Of a DNA stretch of 48,996 bases, positions 1 to 8,245 are shown piece by piece (positions within the stretch are counted from its first letter, which is position 1; each line of letters opens with the position of its first letter). Where the stretch lies: NCBI GenBank assembly GCA_022842905.1, contig JALHOS010000006.1, positions 1 to 48,996 of the forward strand. The letters run 5' to 3'. Both the position numbers and the translations under genes were made by a program. A model generated the notes under the pieces. The model was not told the DNA's origin. It saw only the letters and a program-made list of their open reading frames with translations, and searched no databases. Source of the stretch: Myxococcaceae bacterium. GTDB taxonomy: Bacteria > Myxococcota > Myxococcia > Myxococcales > Myxococcaceae.

Positions 1-1215
1 GGCACCGCAGGCGCCGTCGACGCAGCTCAGGTCCGAGCCGCACACCGCGCAGGCCCCGGCGCCGACGCCGCAGGCCAGCGGCTGGTCGCCTGCTTGGCAC
101 CGCCCAGCCGCGTCACAGCAGCCAGGGCAGGTCGCGGGGCTGCACACCTGGAGCGGACCACCGCCCGTGCCCGCCGCGCCGCCCGCGTCGGTGGTCGAGC
201 CAGCGTCGACCGAGCCGCCAGCGCCCGAGGCACCGCCGCTGCCGCCTGCGCCTCCACTCCCGCCGCTTCCCCCTGTACCGCCGGCTCCACCCGAACCACC
301 AGCGCCGCCGTCCACCCAGTCCGGGTGCAGGAAGCCACCCGGCGGCGGAAAGCCGCGCAGGACGATCTCCCCACTCGGCGTCGCCCGGCTGCAGCTCGTC
401 CCGAAGCCGTTGAGCGCAGGCGCGCCCGCGTCAGCCCAGGCGGTCCAGAGGATCGACGCCATGAGCGTGAGCGCGTCGGCGAAGCGCCGCGCGGTCAGGT
501 CCCTCACCTGCGTGTAGAACGCCGGAAGGTCGCCGGGCGTCGCCACGTCGGCCTGCACGAGCGTCGGCACCAGGCCGTTTCCCACCAGGACGATGTCGAA
601 GATGTTGTGCCGTGGATCGGCGCGCCCCGGGGTGCCCACGTAGCTCCCGGCGAGCGCGCTGATGCCGTCCAGGTTGGCCCGCACCTCGAGCATGTCCGAC
701 TCCCAGCGCGCGTGGACGCCGTTGGGGTCTGAGTTCTTCGTGTCGTGGAGGATCGAGAACGAGTCGGTCACGTAGTGCGACAGCCAGAACGCGCGGTCGA
801 GAATGCGCGCTTCGTCGCGGGCGCGGAAGGCGGCGACGAGCTCGGCGTACACCTGCTCCACGCGCCAGGGGACGATGCCGTTGCGCAGCGCGTTCGTCGC
901 GCCCACTCGCTGCTCCACCGCGGCATAGCTGCGCGGGTAGTCCCGCGGCGGCGTCACCCAGTCGACTTCGATGAAGTGCCGCGGCCACTCGTTGGGGTCG
1001 TAGTTCGCGCCCGCGGTCATGTAGCGGTAGCGGTCGGGATCACACGCGCGATCCTGCAGCGCCGACGTCTGCCGCGCGGTGAACCAGGCGCGCAGGCAGT
1101 GCCCAGTCGGCAGCGGGTCCTGCATGGTGGCGGCCAGGCGCCGGTGGCCGGCGAAGCCCCACGCGTCGACGGTCAGCGCCACCAGGAACACACCCACGCC
1201 CGTCAACCGAACCAT
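1..1215 (-). CDS. Exported zinc phospholipase C / P1-nuclease-like protein with Cys-rich tail (partial, runs off left edge)
   Basis: The N-terminus is a signal peptide whose predicted cleavage after Ala18 exposes Trp19, with His24 five residues later. This matches the W1/H6 zinc ligands of P1 nuclease. Further ligand-like residues follow: His80, His147-x3-Asp151-x5-His157 and His168-x3-Glu172, the last resembling the HxxxE of bacterial phospholipase C. The catalytic domain (about 20-300) is followed by a Gly/Ser/Ala linker (about 308-350) and a Cys-rich module containing CPGCCD. The 3' end lies outside the window. I chose the ATG at 1215 because GAGG sits 8 nt upstream. An in-frame ATG at 1236 overlaps the stop of the upstream gene and is the alternative. 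The family hydrolyses phosphodiesters in phospholipids or nucleic acids; which substrate applies here is not visible. Confidence 0.75.
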   Translation of the reverse strand, partial: MVRLTGVGVFLVALTVDAWGFAGHRRLAATMQDPLPTGHCLRAWFTARQTSALQDRACDPDRYRYMTAGANYDPNEWPRHFIEVDWVTPPRDYPRSYAAVEQRVGATNALRNGIVPWRVEQVYAELVAAFRARDEARILDRAFWLSHYVTDSFSILHDTKNSDPNGVHARWESDMLEVRANLDGISALAGSYVGTPGRADPRHNIFDIVLVGNGLVPTLVQADVATPGDLPAFYTQVRDLTARRFADALTLMASILWTAWADAGAPALNGFGTSCSRATPSGEIVLRGFPPPGGFLHPDWVDGGAGGSGGAGGTGGSGGSGGAGGSGGASGAGGSVDAGSTTDAGGAAGTGGGPLQVCSPATCPGCCDAAGRCQAGDQPLACGVGAGACAVCGSDLSCVDGACGA

Positions 1216-1225
1216 GCGGCGAGCC

Positions 1226-2686
1226 TCAAACCGCATCCGTCACCGGGTGTGCAAGGGGGCCGGGCCCGCGCCGCGGGCGGTGGACCAGCTCGGCCACCCA
1301 CTGCTCGGCGACCCAGGACCAGCGCTCGAAGGCCGTCCCGCCACGGGCGGCGGTGGGACCGCGCCCGCCGTCGAAGACCGGCGTGGGCCCGCTCACGTCG
1401 ACGACCACCGCACCCGCCCCTTCGGCGCCGACGGTCGCTGTGACGAGGAGCACCCGACCACGCGTGGCCCACTCGGCTTCGAAGGTGGCAATGGCCTGTG
1501 CGGCCGCCGACGTGCGGCTGACCACGAGCTGCCCCGACGCCACGAACTCGCGCAGGACGAGGGAGGTGACCTGGAGCTCGTCGTCCAGCGCGTCGTCGGC
1601 CCCGGCGAGGACGAGCTCGAAGGTGAGCGCGTGGGAGTCGTACCAGCGGGCGAGCGCGCGCAGGAGCGCCGCCACGGCGCCGAACGCCCAGACCAGCCGC
1701 TGGACCGACTCGCCCGGATCCACCAGCCGCGCCTGCCTGAGCGACGTGTCCAGGACGACGAGGACCCGGCGGCGCCGGCGCACCGCGACGGCCTCGTCTC
1801 GGTCGAAGTACAGCAGCTCCCCTTCGACGAAGCGCACGTCGAACAGGTCCGGCCGCGGCGCGCCCTTCCCGTCCAAGTAGACCAGCTCGCTCGAGACCAG
1901 GTTCTCCAGCGAGCCGCGCGTGGTGAGGCTCGAGAACCCCCCGACGGGGTACGCCGACGCTTCTTCGATCGCCGTCGGGGCGCTGCCTTCTTCGAACAGC
2001 TGGCCCTTGAGCCGCTGCGGAATGCGCTCGCCGAGCGCCTGGCTCACCTCGGCGAGCTGCGCGAGGGCCACGCGAGCGGCCAGCGACTGGAGCGCGCGGA
2101 CGTTCTCCACGACGAAGACTTCGGCGTCCGACAGCAGCTCCGTCGACCCTCGCGCGGCTCGGGCCAAGGCCACGAAGCCCCGCGTCAGCGGCTCAGCGAC
2201 GGCGTCGAGCCCGCAGGCCAGCCGGCCGCGCTCGACGAACTCGGTGGGGCTCTTCTGGGCGACGCGGCGGAGCACGGCAGGGCTGAGACCGACCCCCTGC
2301 CCCGGAGCCAAGCGCCCCAAGATCAACGCCGCGGCCAGGCCGACCGCCTGGGCGCGCCGAGCCGGCTCCAGCGCGCTCAGCGCTTCTTCCAGCCGTGGCC
2401 ACCGGCGATCCGCCACGAGCCGCGCCAGGACATGATCTTCATACTGGCGCCGCGCGTCACCCAACGGCCCGGGCGGCTGCCACCGGGCGGCTTGAAGCCG
2501 GTGCCCGTTGGCGAGCAGCAGCAGATCGACCGCGAGTGAAGGGGCGGCGAGCACGGGCCGCTCCGCCAGCGCGGCCTCCATGGCCTGGCAGGCCTGCTCG
2601 AAGCCTCCGGGCAACAACACGGCGTCACGCGCCAGCGCGAGGCAGGCCGCTGCCGTGTCTTCCGCCGCCGCGCCGTCGAGCTTCAT
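1226..2686 (-). CDS. vWA-like protein with degenerate MIDAS
   Basis: A 486-residue protein (489 if the in-frame GTG at 2695 is used) with no signal peptide or membrane segment. The N-terminal half (about 1-230) is Ala/Leu-rich and helical. Around residue 252 comes a GGFSSLTTRG segment, then DLFDVRFVEGELLYF. At about 311-322 a hydrophobic strand ends in DTSLR, the position of the DxSxS metal site of von Willebrand A domains but with the second Ser replaced by Arg. This arrangement recalls the vWA partner of MoxR-AAA/vWA ternary systems, but no MoxR ATPase is visible nearby. It lies immediately upstream of the phospholipase-like gene, so the two are probably co-transcribed. Function unknown. 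Confidence 0.6.
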   Translation of the reverse strand: MKLDGAAAEDTAAACLALARDAVLLPGGFEQACQAMEAALAERPVLAAPSLAVDLLLLANGHRLQAARWQPPGPLGDARRQYEDHVLARLVADRRWPRLEEALSALEPARRAQAVGLAAALILGRLAPGQGVGLSPAVLRRVAQKSPTEFVERGRLACGLDAVAEPLTRGFVALARAARGSTELLSDAEVFVVENVRALQSLAARVALAQLAEVSQALGERIPQRLKGQLFEEGSAPTAIEEASAYPVGGFSSLTTRGSLENLVSSELVYLDGKGAPRPDLFDVRFVEGELLYFDRDEAVAVRRRRRVLVVLDTSLRQARLVDPGESVQRLVWAFGAVAALLRALARWYDSHALTFELVLAGADDALDDELQVTSLVLREFVASGQLVVSRTSAAAQAIATFEAEWATRGRVLLVTATVGAEGAGAVVVDVSGPTPVFDGGRGPTAARGGTAFERWSWVAEQWVAELVHRPRRGPGPLAHPVTDAV

Positions 2687-2799
2687 CGCTGCCACGTTCG
2701 CCGACGACTGTAGCGCGAAGTGTCCTTTCCAACCGGACCGGGTTTGGGCAAGGAGCCAGCCGCCGCACTCACCCCAACCGTTCTGGAGTTTCCAAACCC

Positions 2800-3426
2800 A
2801 TGCGCCTCATCGCGTACCTCGTCGCCGCCCTGCTGAGCCTGTCTGCCTTCGCCGACAACGCCAAGGGCATGGAAAAGAAGGCCGAAGCGGCGGCCAAGCA
2901 GGAAGAGAAGAAGGCTGACGCCGCCGAGAAGAAGGAAGAGAAGAAGGACGACAAGGCCGAGAAGGCGAAGGCCCGCGCCGACCGGAAGGCCGCCGCCAAG
3001 GCGAAGGCCGCCGAGCGCAAGGCGGCCGCGAAGGCCAAGGTGAAGGAAGCGCGCGCGCAGGCCAAGGCCAAGGTCGACGAGGCCAAGAAGGCCGCGCAGG
3101 AGAAGGTCGCCGCCGCGAAGGAAGAGGGAAAGAAGAAGGTCGAAGCGGCCAAGGAGAACCTCAAGAAGGCCGAAGCTGCGTTCAAGGAGAAGAAGGACGC
3201 GGCGGCCAAGGCCGACGCGGCCAAGGCGAAGGCCGACGTCAAGCGCGCCGAAGCGCAGGCCAAGGCGGAGACCATGCGCGCCGAGGCACAGGCCAAGGCG
3301 GAGCAGGCCAAGAACGAGGCCGACGCGAAGCTCGCGCAGGCACTGGCCGACGCCGACGACGTCGCCGAGGCTGGCAACGCCGACGCCGATCAGGCCGGCG
3401 AAGAGGCCGAAGCCGACAAGGACTGA
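2800..3426 (+). CDS. Exported Lys/Ala/Glu-rich coiled protein
   Basis: 208 residues. A short signal peptide (MRLIAYLVAALLSLSAFA) precedes a low-complexity region that runs to the C-terminus, built almost only of Lys, Ala, Glu and Asp with spaced Arg and Val. The pattern predicts one long charged helix or coiled coil, similar in composition to the TolA stalk or to histone H1-like tails. The last 30 residues turn acidic (ADADDVAEAGNADADQAGEEAE). A GGAG stretch lies about 12 nt before the ATG. The gene is divergent from the vWA-like gene and convergent with the GT51-like gene. No catalytic domain is visible. The signal peptide argues for a periplasmic or surface role rather than DNA binding. Confidence 0.7.
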   Translation: MRLIAYLVAALLSLSAFADNAKGMEKKAEAAAKQEEKKADAAEKKEEKKDDKAEKAKARADRKAAAKAKAAERKAAAKAKVKEARAQAKAKVDEAKKAAQEKVAAAKEEGKKKVEAAKENLKKAEAAFKEKKDAAAKADAAKAKADVKRAEAQAKAETMRAEAQAKAEQAKNEADAKLAQALADADDVAEAGNADADQAGEEAEADKD

Positions 3427-3448
3427 CCGGCACTTCCGACGGCGGTCA

Positions 3449-4237
3449 CTACCGCTGGACGGACAGGCACCGCACCGGCTGAGACGCCGCGGTCTTCGCG
3501 ACGTCTCGGCTGATGAAGCCGTCGGTGACGAGCAGGTCCAAGATGACGTCGCGGTTCTGCCGAATGAGCGCCGCGTTGGTGCACAGCTTGAGCAGGCTCC
3601 ATTCCTCGTGCGGCGGCAGCGCCACCGCGAGCTCGGCCAGCTCGGCCAGGTCCAGGTCGAGCAGCGGCTTCTGCATGAGCAGCTGTGAAGCGGCGTCGAC
3701 ACCGACGATGCCGCGCTCGAACCACAGGCCTTCCAGGTTGTAGGCCACGAGCTTCTTCTTGCCCAAGATGCTGCGGACGCGGTCGGCCGTCACCGTCTCG
3801 GCCAGCGCGGTGGTAGCGCCAAGCTGCAGCGCGATGCGGCGCGCGAAGTCCAGCTCGCAGCTCCCGTCGCCCGGAACCCCGCTGCGCCGCACGGCTTGGA
3901 GCAGCCGGTACGTCCAGGCGAGCGCGCCCTCCGGCCCACTCTTGAGGTAGCCGGGGCAGGCGTTCATGGCGACGTACATGTTCACCAGCTGCGGCGGCAG
4001 GTGGCCGAGGTCGGGCTTCTCCCAGCGCACCGCCTCGCGCTGCTTGTGGTGGAACATGGCCTGCAAGCTCTGCCGCTCGGACTCGAAGCTGTTGCGCAGG
4101 AAGCTCTCGATGTCGTGCTCCGTCTCGACCGCCTGCGGCATGGTGGCGACCGCGTAGAGCCACACCGAGGACGCCAGCACGACGACCACCAGCACCAGCA
4201 GCACGCCCAGGAAGAGCACGAACTTCAGGCGCCGCAC
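3449..4237 (-). CDS. Membrane-anchored GT51 transglycosylase-like protein, probably catalytically degenerate
   Basis: 262 residues. A basic N-terminus (MRRLK) and one long hydrophobic helix (about 6-30) anchor it in the inner membrane. The rest resembles the peptidoglycan glycosyltransferase fold: an ALAWTYRLL segment, a RIALQLGAT segment where GGSTITQQL is usual, and at 163-210 YNLEGLWFERGIVGVDAA followed by LDLAELAELAVALP, which matches the end of the GT51 domain. The normally catalytic AAED motif is replaced by AMNA at about 90-93. Start chosen at the GTG at 4237, just before the anchor. The reading frame is open to a GTG at 4297, but that would overlap the divergent neighbour. No transpeptidase domain is present. 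It may bind glycan strands rather than polymerise them. Confidence 0.6.
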   Translation of the reverse strand: MRRLKFVLFLGVLLVLVVVVLASSVWLYAVATMPQAVETEHDIESFLRNSFESERQSLQAMFHHKQREAVRWEKPDLGHLPPQLVNMYVAMNACPGYLKSGPEGALAWTYRLLQAVRRSGVPGDGSCELDFARRIALQLGATTALAETVTADRVRSILGKKKLVAYNLEGLWFERGIVGVDAASQLLMQKPLLDLDLAELAELAVALPPHEEWSLLKLCTNAALIRQNRDVILDLLVTDGFISRDVAKTAASQPVRCLSVQR

Positions 4238-4281
4238 GGTTTTTCCCGGAAAGCACGAGGGCCGTTTGTTACGTGAGCGGC

Positions 4282-4959
4282 ATGTCCGACACACCACGGG
4301 CAGCGCTGGCGTGGCGACGGCACCTCGGCGGGGCGCTGTGGCTCGTCGGCCTGTCGGCGGAAGAGCCGTTGCTTCGGGCGTTTCACGCGGCCGGACAGTA
4401 CCAGAGCCTCAGGGTGGACGAAGGTTTTGAGGCGCCGTTCGCGCTCGCGTCGGCACCAGGGGAACGGCCCTTCGAGTACCTGGTGCGCGAAGAGGGCGAC
4501 GTGGCGCGGGCGCTGGTGGGCTTGCCTGAGCGCGCGCCCGTCTTCGTGGGGCCCCCGCGGGGCCGCGGCTTTCCCGTGACGCGCGCGGTGGGCCGACCGC
4601 TCTTGTTGGTCGGCACCGGCACGGGCTTAGGTCCGCTCCGCTCGGTGCTGCGGCTCGTCGTGGCGAACCGAGCCGCCTATGGCGCAGCGACGCTCGTGTG
4701 GGGCGTGCGCACCGAAGCCGAGCTGGTGCTGGCCGAGGAGCGCGCGCAGTGGGAAGCGGCGGGCGTGGAGGTAATGCCCACCGTCAGTCGGCCCAGTCCG
4801 GCCTGGGCAGGACGGCGCGGGCGCGTGCAAGCGCACCTGCCGGCGGTGACGAGCGAGCATGAAGTCTTCGTGTGTGGTCAGCCGGAGCTGCTGCCCGAGC
4901 TGCGCGTCCTGCTCGAAGGCCGAGGGGTGCCGCCCACCCAAGTGCACGGGAACGTCTGA
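4282..4959 (+). CDS. Ferredoxin-NADP reductase-like oxidoreductase
   Basis: 225 residues, soluble. An N-terminal flavin-binding-like barrel (AGQYQSLRV near 37-45, FALASAPG near 53-60) is followed by a nucleotide-binding Rossmann domain. That domain has GTGTGLGPLRS at 111-121 for the pyrophosphate and CGQPEL at 198-203. This order is that of FNR-type reductases that pass electrons between NAD(P)H and a flavin. The usual RxYS flavin motif is not evident and the C-terminal aromatic is missing (the end is VHGNV), so cofactor binding may differ. The ATG at 4282 is preferred over the in-frame GTG at 4273 because it has a GAG-containing stretch at ribosome-binding distance. It lies 58 bp before ogt. 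Confidence 0.7.
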   Translation: MSDTPRAALAWRRHLGGALWLVGLSAEEPLLRAFHAAGQYQSLRVDEGFEAPFALASAPGERPFEYLVREEGDVARALVGLPERAPVFVGPPRGRGFPVTRAVGRPLLLVGTGTGLGPLRSVLRLVVANRAAYGAATLVWGVRTEAELVLAEERAQWEAAGVEVMPTVSRPSPAWAGRRGRVQAHLPAVTSEHEVFVCGQPELLPELRVLLEGRGVPPTQVHGNV

Positions 4960-5017
4960 CGAGCGCCAGAAGGAAACGGTCGCGGCGCTGTGGCCGACCC
5001 GGTAGAAGCCTGGAGGC

Positions 5018-5566
5018 ATGGCTTCGGTAGTGACTTATTCGCGCGTGGACAGCCCGGTCGGCTCGCTGCTGCTGACGTCGGACGGGGTGGCGCTGACCGG
5101 CCTGTACCCGGAAACGCACCGGCAGCTGCCAGTCCCCAGCCTGGGCTGGCACCGAGACGACCGCTGGTTCTCCGGGGTGAGTGACCAGCTCCAGGAGTAC
5201 TTCCGCGGGCGCCTGCCGCGCTTCGAGGTGCCGCTGGCGCTGGAAGGCACCCCGTTTCAGCGTCGAGTCTGGGAGCTGCTGCTGGACGTGCCCTACGGCG
5301 GCACGACGACGTACGGCGCGCTGGCGCTGCAGCTGGGCAAGCCCAAGTCGTCTCGGGCGGTTGGGCTCGCGGTGGGGCGAAACCCCGTGTCCTTCGTCGT
5401 CCCCTGCCACCGGGTGGTTGGGTCCGGAGGCGAGCTGACGGGCTACGCCGGCGGCGTCGAGCTCAAGGAATGGTTGCTGGCACACGAAGCGCGCAGCCCG
5501 ACCATGCCCTTCGTCGCGGCGTACGCGTCGGCTCCGGCGCGGAGGCTGTGGGCCCCGGCGTCTTGA
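5018..5566 (+). CDS. ogt: Methylated-DNA--[protein]-cysteine S-methyltransferase
   Basis: 182 residues. The protein takes the alkyl group from O6-alkylguanine onto its own cysteine in a one-time reaction. The C-terminal DNA-binding domain is intact: GTPFQRRVWELLL (77-89), YGGTTTYGALA (93-102), the RAVG helix with the Arg finger region (113-116), NPVSFVVPCHRVV (122-134) with acceptor Cys130, and GYAGG (142-146). An N-terminal subdomain of about 70 residues gives the normal Ogt length. About 25 extra residues follow the usual end at LLAHEA. No AraC-type regulatory domain is attached, so it is the Ogt form, not Ada. Confidence 0.93.
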   Translation: MASVVTYSRVDSPVGSLLLTSDGVALTGLYPETHRQLPVPSLGWHRDDRWFSGVSDQLQEYFRGRLPRFEVPLALEGTPFQRRVWELLLDVPYGGTTTYGALALQLGKPKSSRAVGLAVGRNPVSFVVPCHRVVGSGGELTGYAGGVELKEWLLAHEARSPTMPFVAAYASAPARRLWAPAS

Positions 5567-5634
5567 TGTTTTCTTGAGGCTCCGCAGCGGTTTTTGACGC
5601 GGGCTTGAGGCCCCAGGCCGTACGCAGTCCGGTC

Positions 5635-7533
5635 ATGAGTACGCCGGCCCCCCACCCGAGCGCCGGACGAGCCTTGCCGCTCGCCCTCGGAGCGCTCGGC
5701 ATCGTCTTCGGAGACATCGGGACGAGCCCCCTCTACGCGCTGACCGAGTGCTTCGCGAAGACCGCCGACGGGACGGTGAAGCCGCACGCGCTGCCGGTGA
5801 CGCCCGCGAACGTGCTGGGGCTGCTCTCGCTCTTCTTCTGGTCGCTGATGATGGTGGTCACGGTCAAGTACCTCGCCTTCATCATGCGCGCGGACAACCG
5901 CGGGGAAGGCGGCATCTTCGCGCTGCTGGCGTTGGTGCCCAAGGCGGCGACGTTCCCCTTCAAGGCCGGCGTGACGCTCGCGGCGCTGTTTGGCGCGGCG
6001 CTGCTCTACGGCGACGGTGTCATCACGCCGGCGATCTCCGTCTTGTCGGCGATCGAAGGGCTGGGCGTGGCGACGCACGCGCTCGAAGCGTGGGTCGTGC
6101 CGCTGACGATGATCGTGCTGGCCGGCCTCTTCGTGGTGCAGAGCCGCGGCACCGAGCGAATCGGCCGAGCGTTCGGCCCGGTCATGTTGGTGTGGTTCCT
6201 CGTCCTCGCGGTCCTGGGACTGGTGCAGTTGGTGAGCGAGCCGAGCGTGCTGGCCGCCGTGAGCCCTCTCCACGCGGTGCGGCTGTTCGAGCGCGATCCC
6301 TGGCACGCGTTCCAGGTGCTGGGCAGCGTGGTCCTCTGCATCACCGGCGGCGAAGCGCTGTACGCCGACATGGGCCACTTCGGCCGCCAGCCGATTCGGC
6401 TGGGCTGGTTCACGCTGGTGCTGCCGGCGCTGCTCCTCAACTACTTCGGCCAGGGCGCGTACCTGCTGACGCACGGGTGGGTGGAGCGGCCGTTCTGGGC
6501 GCTGGTGCCGTCCGCGCTGCTGTACCCCATGGTGGCGCTGGCGACGGCGGCAACGGTCATCGCGTCGCAGGCGCTCATCTCCGGGGCCTTCTCGCTGACG
6601 CGCTCGGCGGTGCAGCTGGGCTACCTGCCCCGCGTCACGATCGTCCACACGTCCAAGGAGCAGGAAGGGCAGATCTACATTCCCGAAGTGAACACCGTGC
6701 TCATGGTGTCCTGCTTGGCGCTGGTCGTCGCGTTCAAGGAATCGAGCGCGCTGGCGGCGGCGTACGGTCTCGCGGTCACGGGCACCATGAGCATCACGTC
6801 GGTCCTCTACTTCGTGGTCTTGGTGAAGACCTGGGGCTGGAGCTGGGCCAAGGCGCTGCCGCTGCTGCTGCTCTTCCTGGCGTTCGACCTGCCGTTCTTC
6901 CTCGCCAACGCGATCAAGTTCTTCGAAGGCGGCTGGTTCCCGGTCGCGGTCGGCGTGGTGCTGTTCGCCGTCATGACCACGTGGAAGCGTGGGCGTGAGG
7001 TGCTGGCGGGCCGCTTCCAGACGACGCTCATGCCCCTGACGGCCCTGCTGGAGGACCTCGCCAGCACGACCCCGCACCGGGTCCGAGGCACGGCGGTGTT
7101 CATGTCGGGAAACCCCGACGGCACGCCCCCGGTCCTGCTCCACCACCTCAAGCACAACCAGGTGCTGCACCGTCAAGTCGTGCTCCTGTCGATCCTCCAC
7201 GAGAACGTGCCCAGCGTGCCGAAGGAAGAAGCGCTGACGGTGCAACCTTCCGAGCAGGGCTTCTTCCGGGTGCTCTGGCGCACCGGCTTCATGCAGACGC
7301 CGAACGTGCCGGCGATCCTCGAAGCGGCGCGAGAGCAGGGGCTCGTGTGTGAGCCGTCGACGACCAGCTACTTCCTCGGCCGAGAGACGCTGCTGACCAA
7401 CGGCGAAGCGACGATGATGACGTGGCGCAAGACGCTGTTCGCCTTCATCTCACGCAACGCGCTGTCGGCGACCAGCTACTACGGGATCCCACCGGGCCGG
7501 GTCGTCGAGCTGGGCATGCAGGTCGCGCTCTAA
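5635..7533 (+). CDS. kup: Low-affinity potassium transporter Kup
   Basis: 632 residues. The N-terminal signature GIVFGDIGTSPLYAL is diagnostic of the KUP/HAK/KT family of K+/H+ symporters. About twelve hydrophobic helices run to residue 460, including the conserved VITPAISVLSAIEGL stretch. A cytoplasmic C-terminal domain of about 170 residues follows, with GTAVFMSGNPDGTP and the ending MTWRKTLFAFISRNA. Length is normal for the family. The ATG at 5635 is used; upstream in-frame TTG codons add only low-complexity residues. The gene ends 19 bp from the convergent KdpE-like gene, suggesting a K+ homeostasis locus although no KdpFABC pump genes are in the window. Confidence 0.95.
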   Translation: MSTPAPHPSAGRALPLALGALGIVFGDIGTSPLYALTECFAKTADGTVKPHALPVTPANVLGLLSLFFWSLMMVVTVKYLAFIMRADNRGEGGIFALLALVPKAATFPFKAGVTLAALFGAALLYGDGVITPAISVLSAIEGLGVATHALEAWVVPLTMIVLAGLFVVQSRGTERIGRAFGPVMLVWFLVLAVLGLVQLVSEPSVLAAVSPLHAVRLFERDPWHAFQVLGSVVLCITGGEALYADMGHFGRQPIRLGWFTLVLPALLLNYFGQGAYLLTHGWVERPFWALVPSALLYPMVALATAATVIASQALISGAFSLTRSAVQLGYLPRVTIVHTSKEQEGQIYIPEVNTVLMVSCLALVVAFKESSALAAAYGLAVTGTMSITSVLYFVVLVKTWGWSWAKALPLLLLFLAFDLPFFLANAIKFFEGGWFPVAVGVVLFAVMTTWKRGREVLAGRFQTTLMPLTALLEDLASTTPHRVRGTAVFMSGNPDGTPPVLLHHLKHNQVLHRQVVLLSILHENVPSVPKEEALTVQPSEQGFFRVLWRTGFMQTPNVPAILEAAREQGLVCEPSTTSYFLGRETLLTNGEATMMTWRKTLFAFISRNALSATSYYGIPPGRVVELGMQVAL

Positions 7534-7552
7534 AGCGCGTGCGCGGCGCCCG

Positions 7553-8245
7553 TCAGTCGTCCTTGAGCCGGTAGCCGACCCCCGGCTCCGTCTTGAGCAG
7601 CTTGGGCCGCGTCGTGTCGGCCTCGAGCTTGCGGCGCAGCTGAGCCATGTACACGCGCAGGTAGTGGGTGTGCTCGACATGTCCCGGCCCCCAAACTTCA
7701 CGCAGCAGGAAGGAGTGCGTGAGCACTTTTCCGGCGTGCTGCGCGAGCAGCGTGAGGAGCCGATATTCGATGGGCGTCAGGTGCAGCTCCTGGCCGTCCA
7801 GGGTCACTTCGCGCCGGGCGAGATCGACGGTCAGCCGGCCCAGCTCGAGCACCGGGGAAGGCTGCCCGCCCAGCTGCGCGGCGTGCCGCAGCGCGACCCT
7901 CAGCCGCGCGAGCAGCTCGTTCATGCCGAAGGGCTTGGTGAGGAAGTCGTCGGCGCCGGCGTCCAGCGCTTCGACCTTGCGCGCCTCGCGGCCCTGCGCC
8001 GACACCACGATGATCGGCATGCGCGCCCACTCACGCAGGCGGCGGGTCAGGCTCACGCCGTCTTCGTCCGGCAAGCCCAGGTCCAGGAGGATCAGCTCGG
8101 GGTTGTGGCTGGTGGCGAGCGAGAAGCCTTCCTGGGCGGTCCCGGCCTCGACGACGCGGAAGCCCGCGCTGCCCAAGGACGCGCGGAGGAAGCGGCGCAG
8201 CGGCACCTCGTCTTCGACGATCAAGACGGTCGCGCTGCTGGTCAT
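7553..8245 (-). CDS. kdpE: KdpE-like OmpR-family response regulator
   Basis: 230 residues. Receiver domain at 1-120 with the acidic pair Glu11/Asp12, phospho-acceptor Asp55 (ILLDLGLPD) and the TKPF lysine near 105. An OmpR/PhoB winged helix follows, with LTPIEYRLLTLLAQHAGKVLT and the C-terminal GVGYRLKDD. The sequence PELILLDLGLPDEDG and the winged-helix details are KdpE-like. Its start codon overlaps the stop of the upstream kinase gene (ATGA), so the two are translationally coupled. It faces kup with a 19-bp gap. Regulation of kup by this pair is an inference from position only. Confidence 0.88.
   Translation of the reverse strand: MTSSATVLIVEDEVPLRRFLRASLGSAGFRVVEAGTAQEGFSLATSHNPELILLDLGLPDEDGVSLTRRLREWARMPIIVVSAQGREARKVEALDAGADDFLTKPFGMNELLARLRVALRHAAQLGGQPSPVLELGRLTVDLARREVTLDGQELHLTPIEYRLLTLLAQHAGKVLTHSFLLREVWGPGHVEHTHYLRVYMAQLRRKLEADTTRPKLLKTEPGVGYRLKDD

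Noticed and set aside
167-517. Proline-rich plus-strand frame
   Set aside because: It is the complement of the Gly/Ser linker of the phospholipase-like protein.
5443-7245. 600-codon open frame on the minus strand opposite kup
   Set aside because: His/Arg/Gln-rich shadow of the clear Kup coding frame; no domain or start signal.
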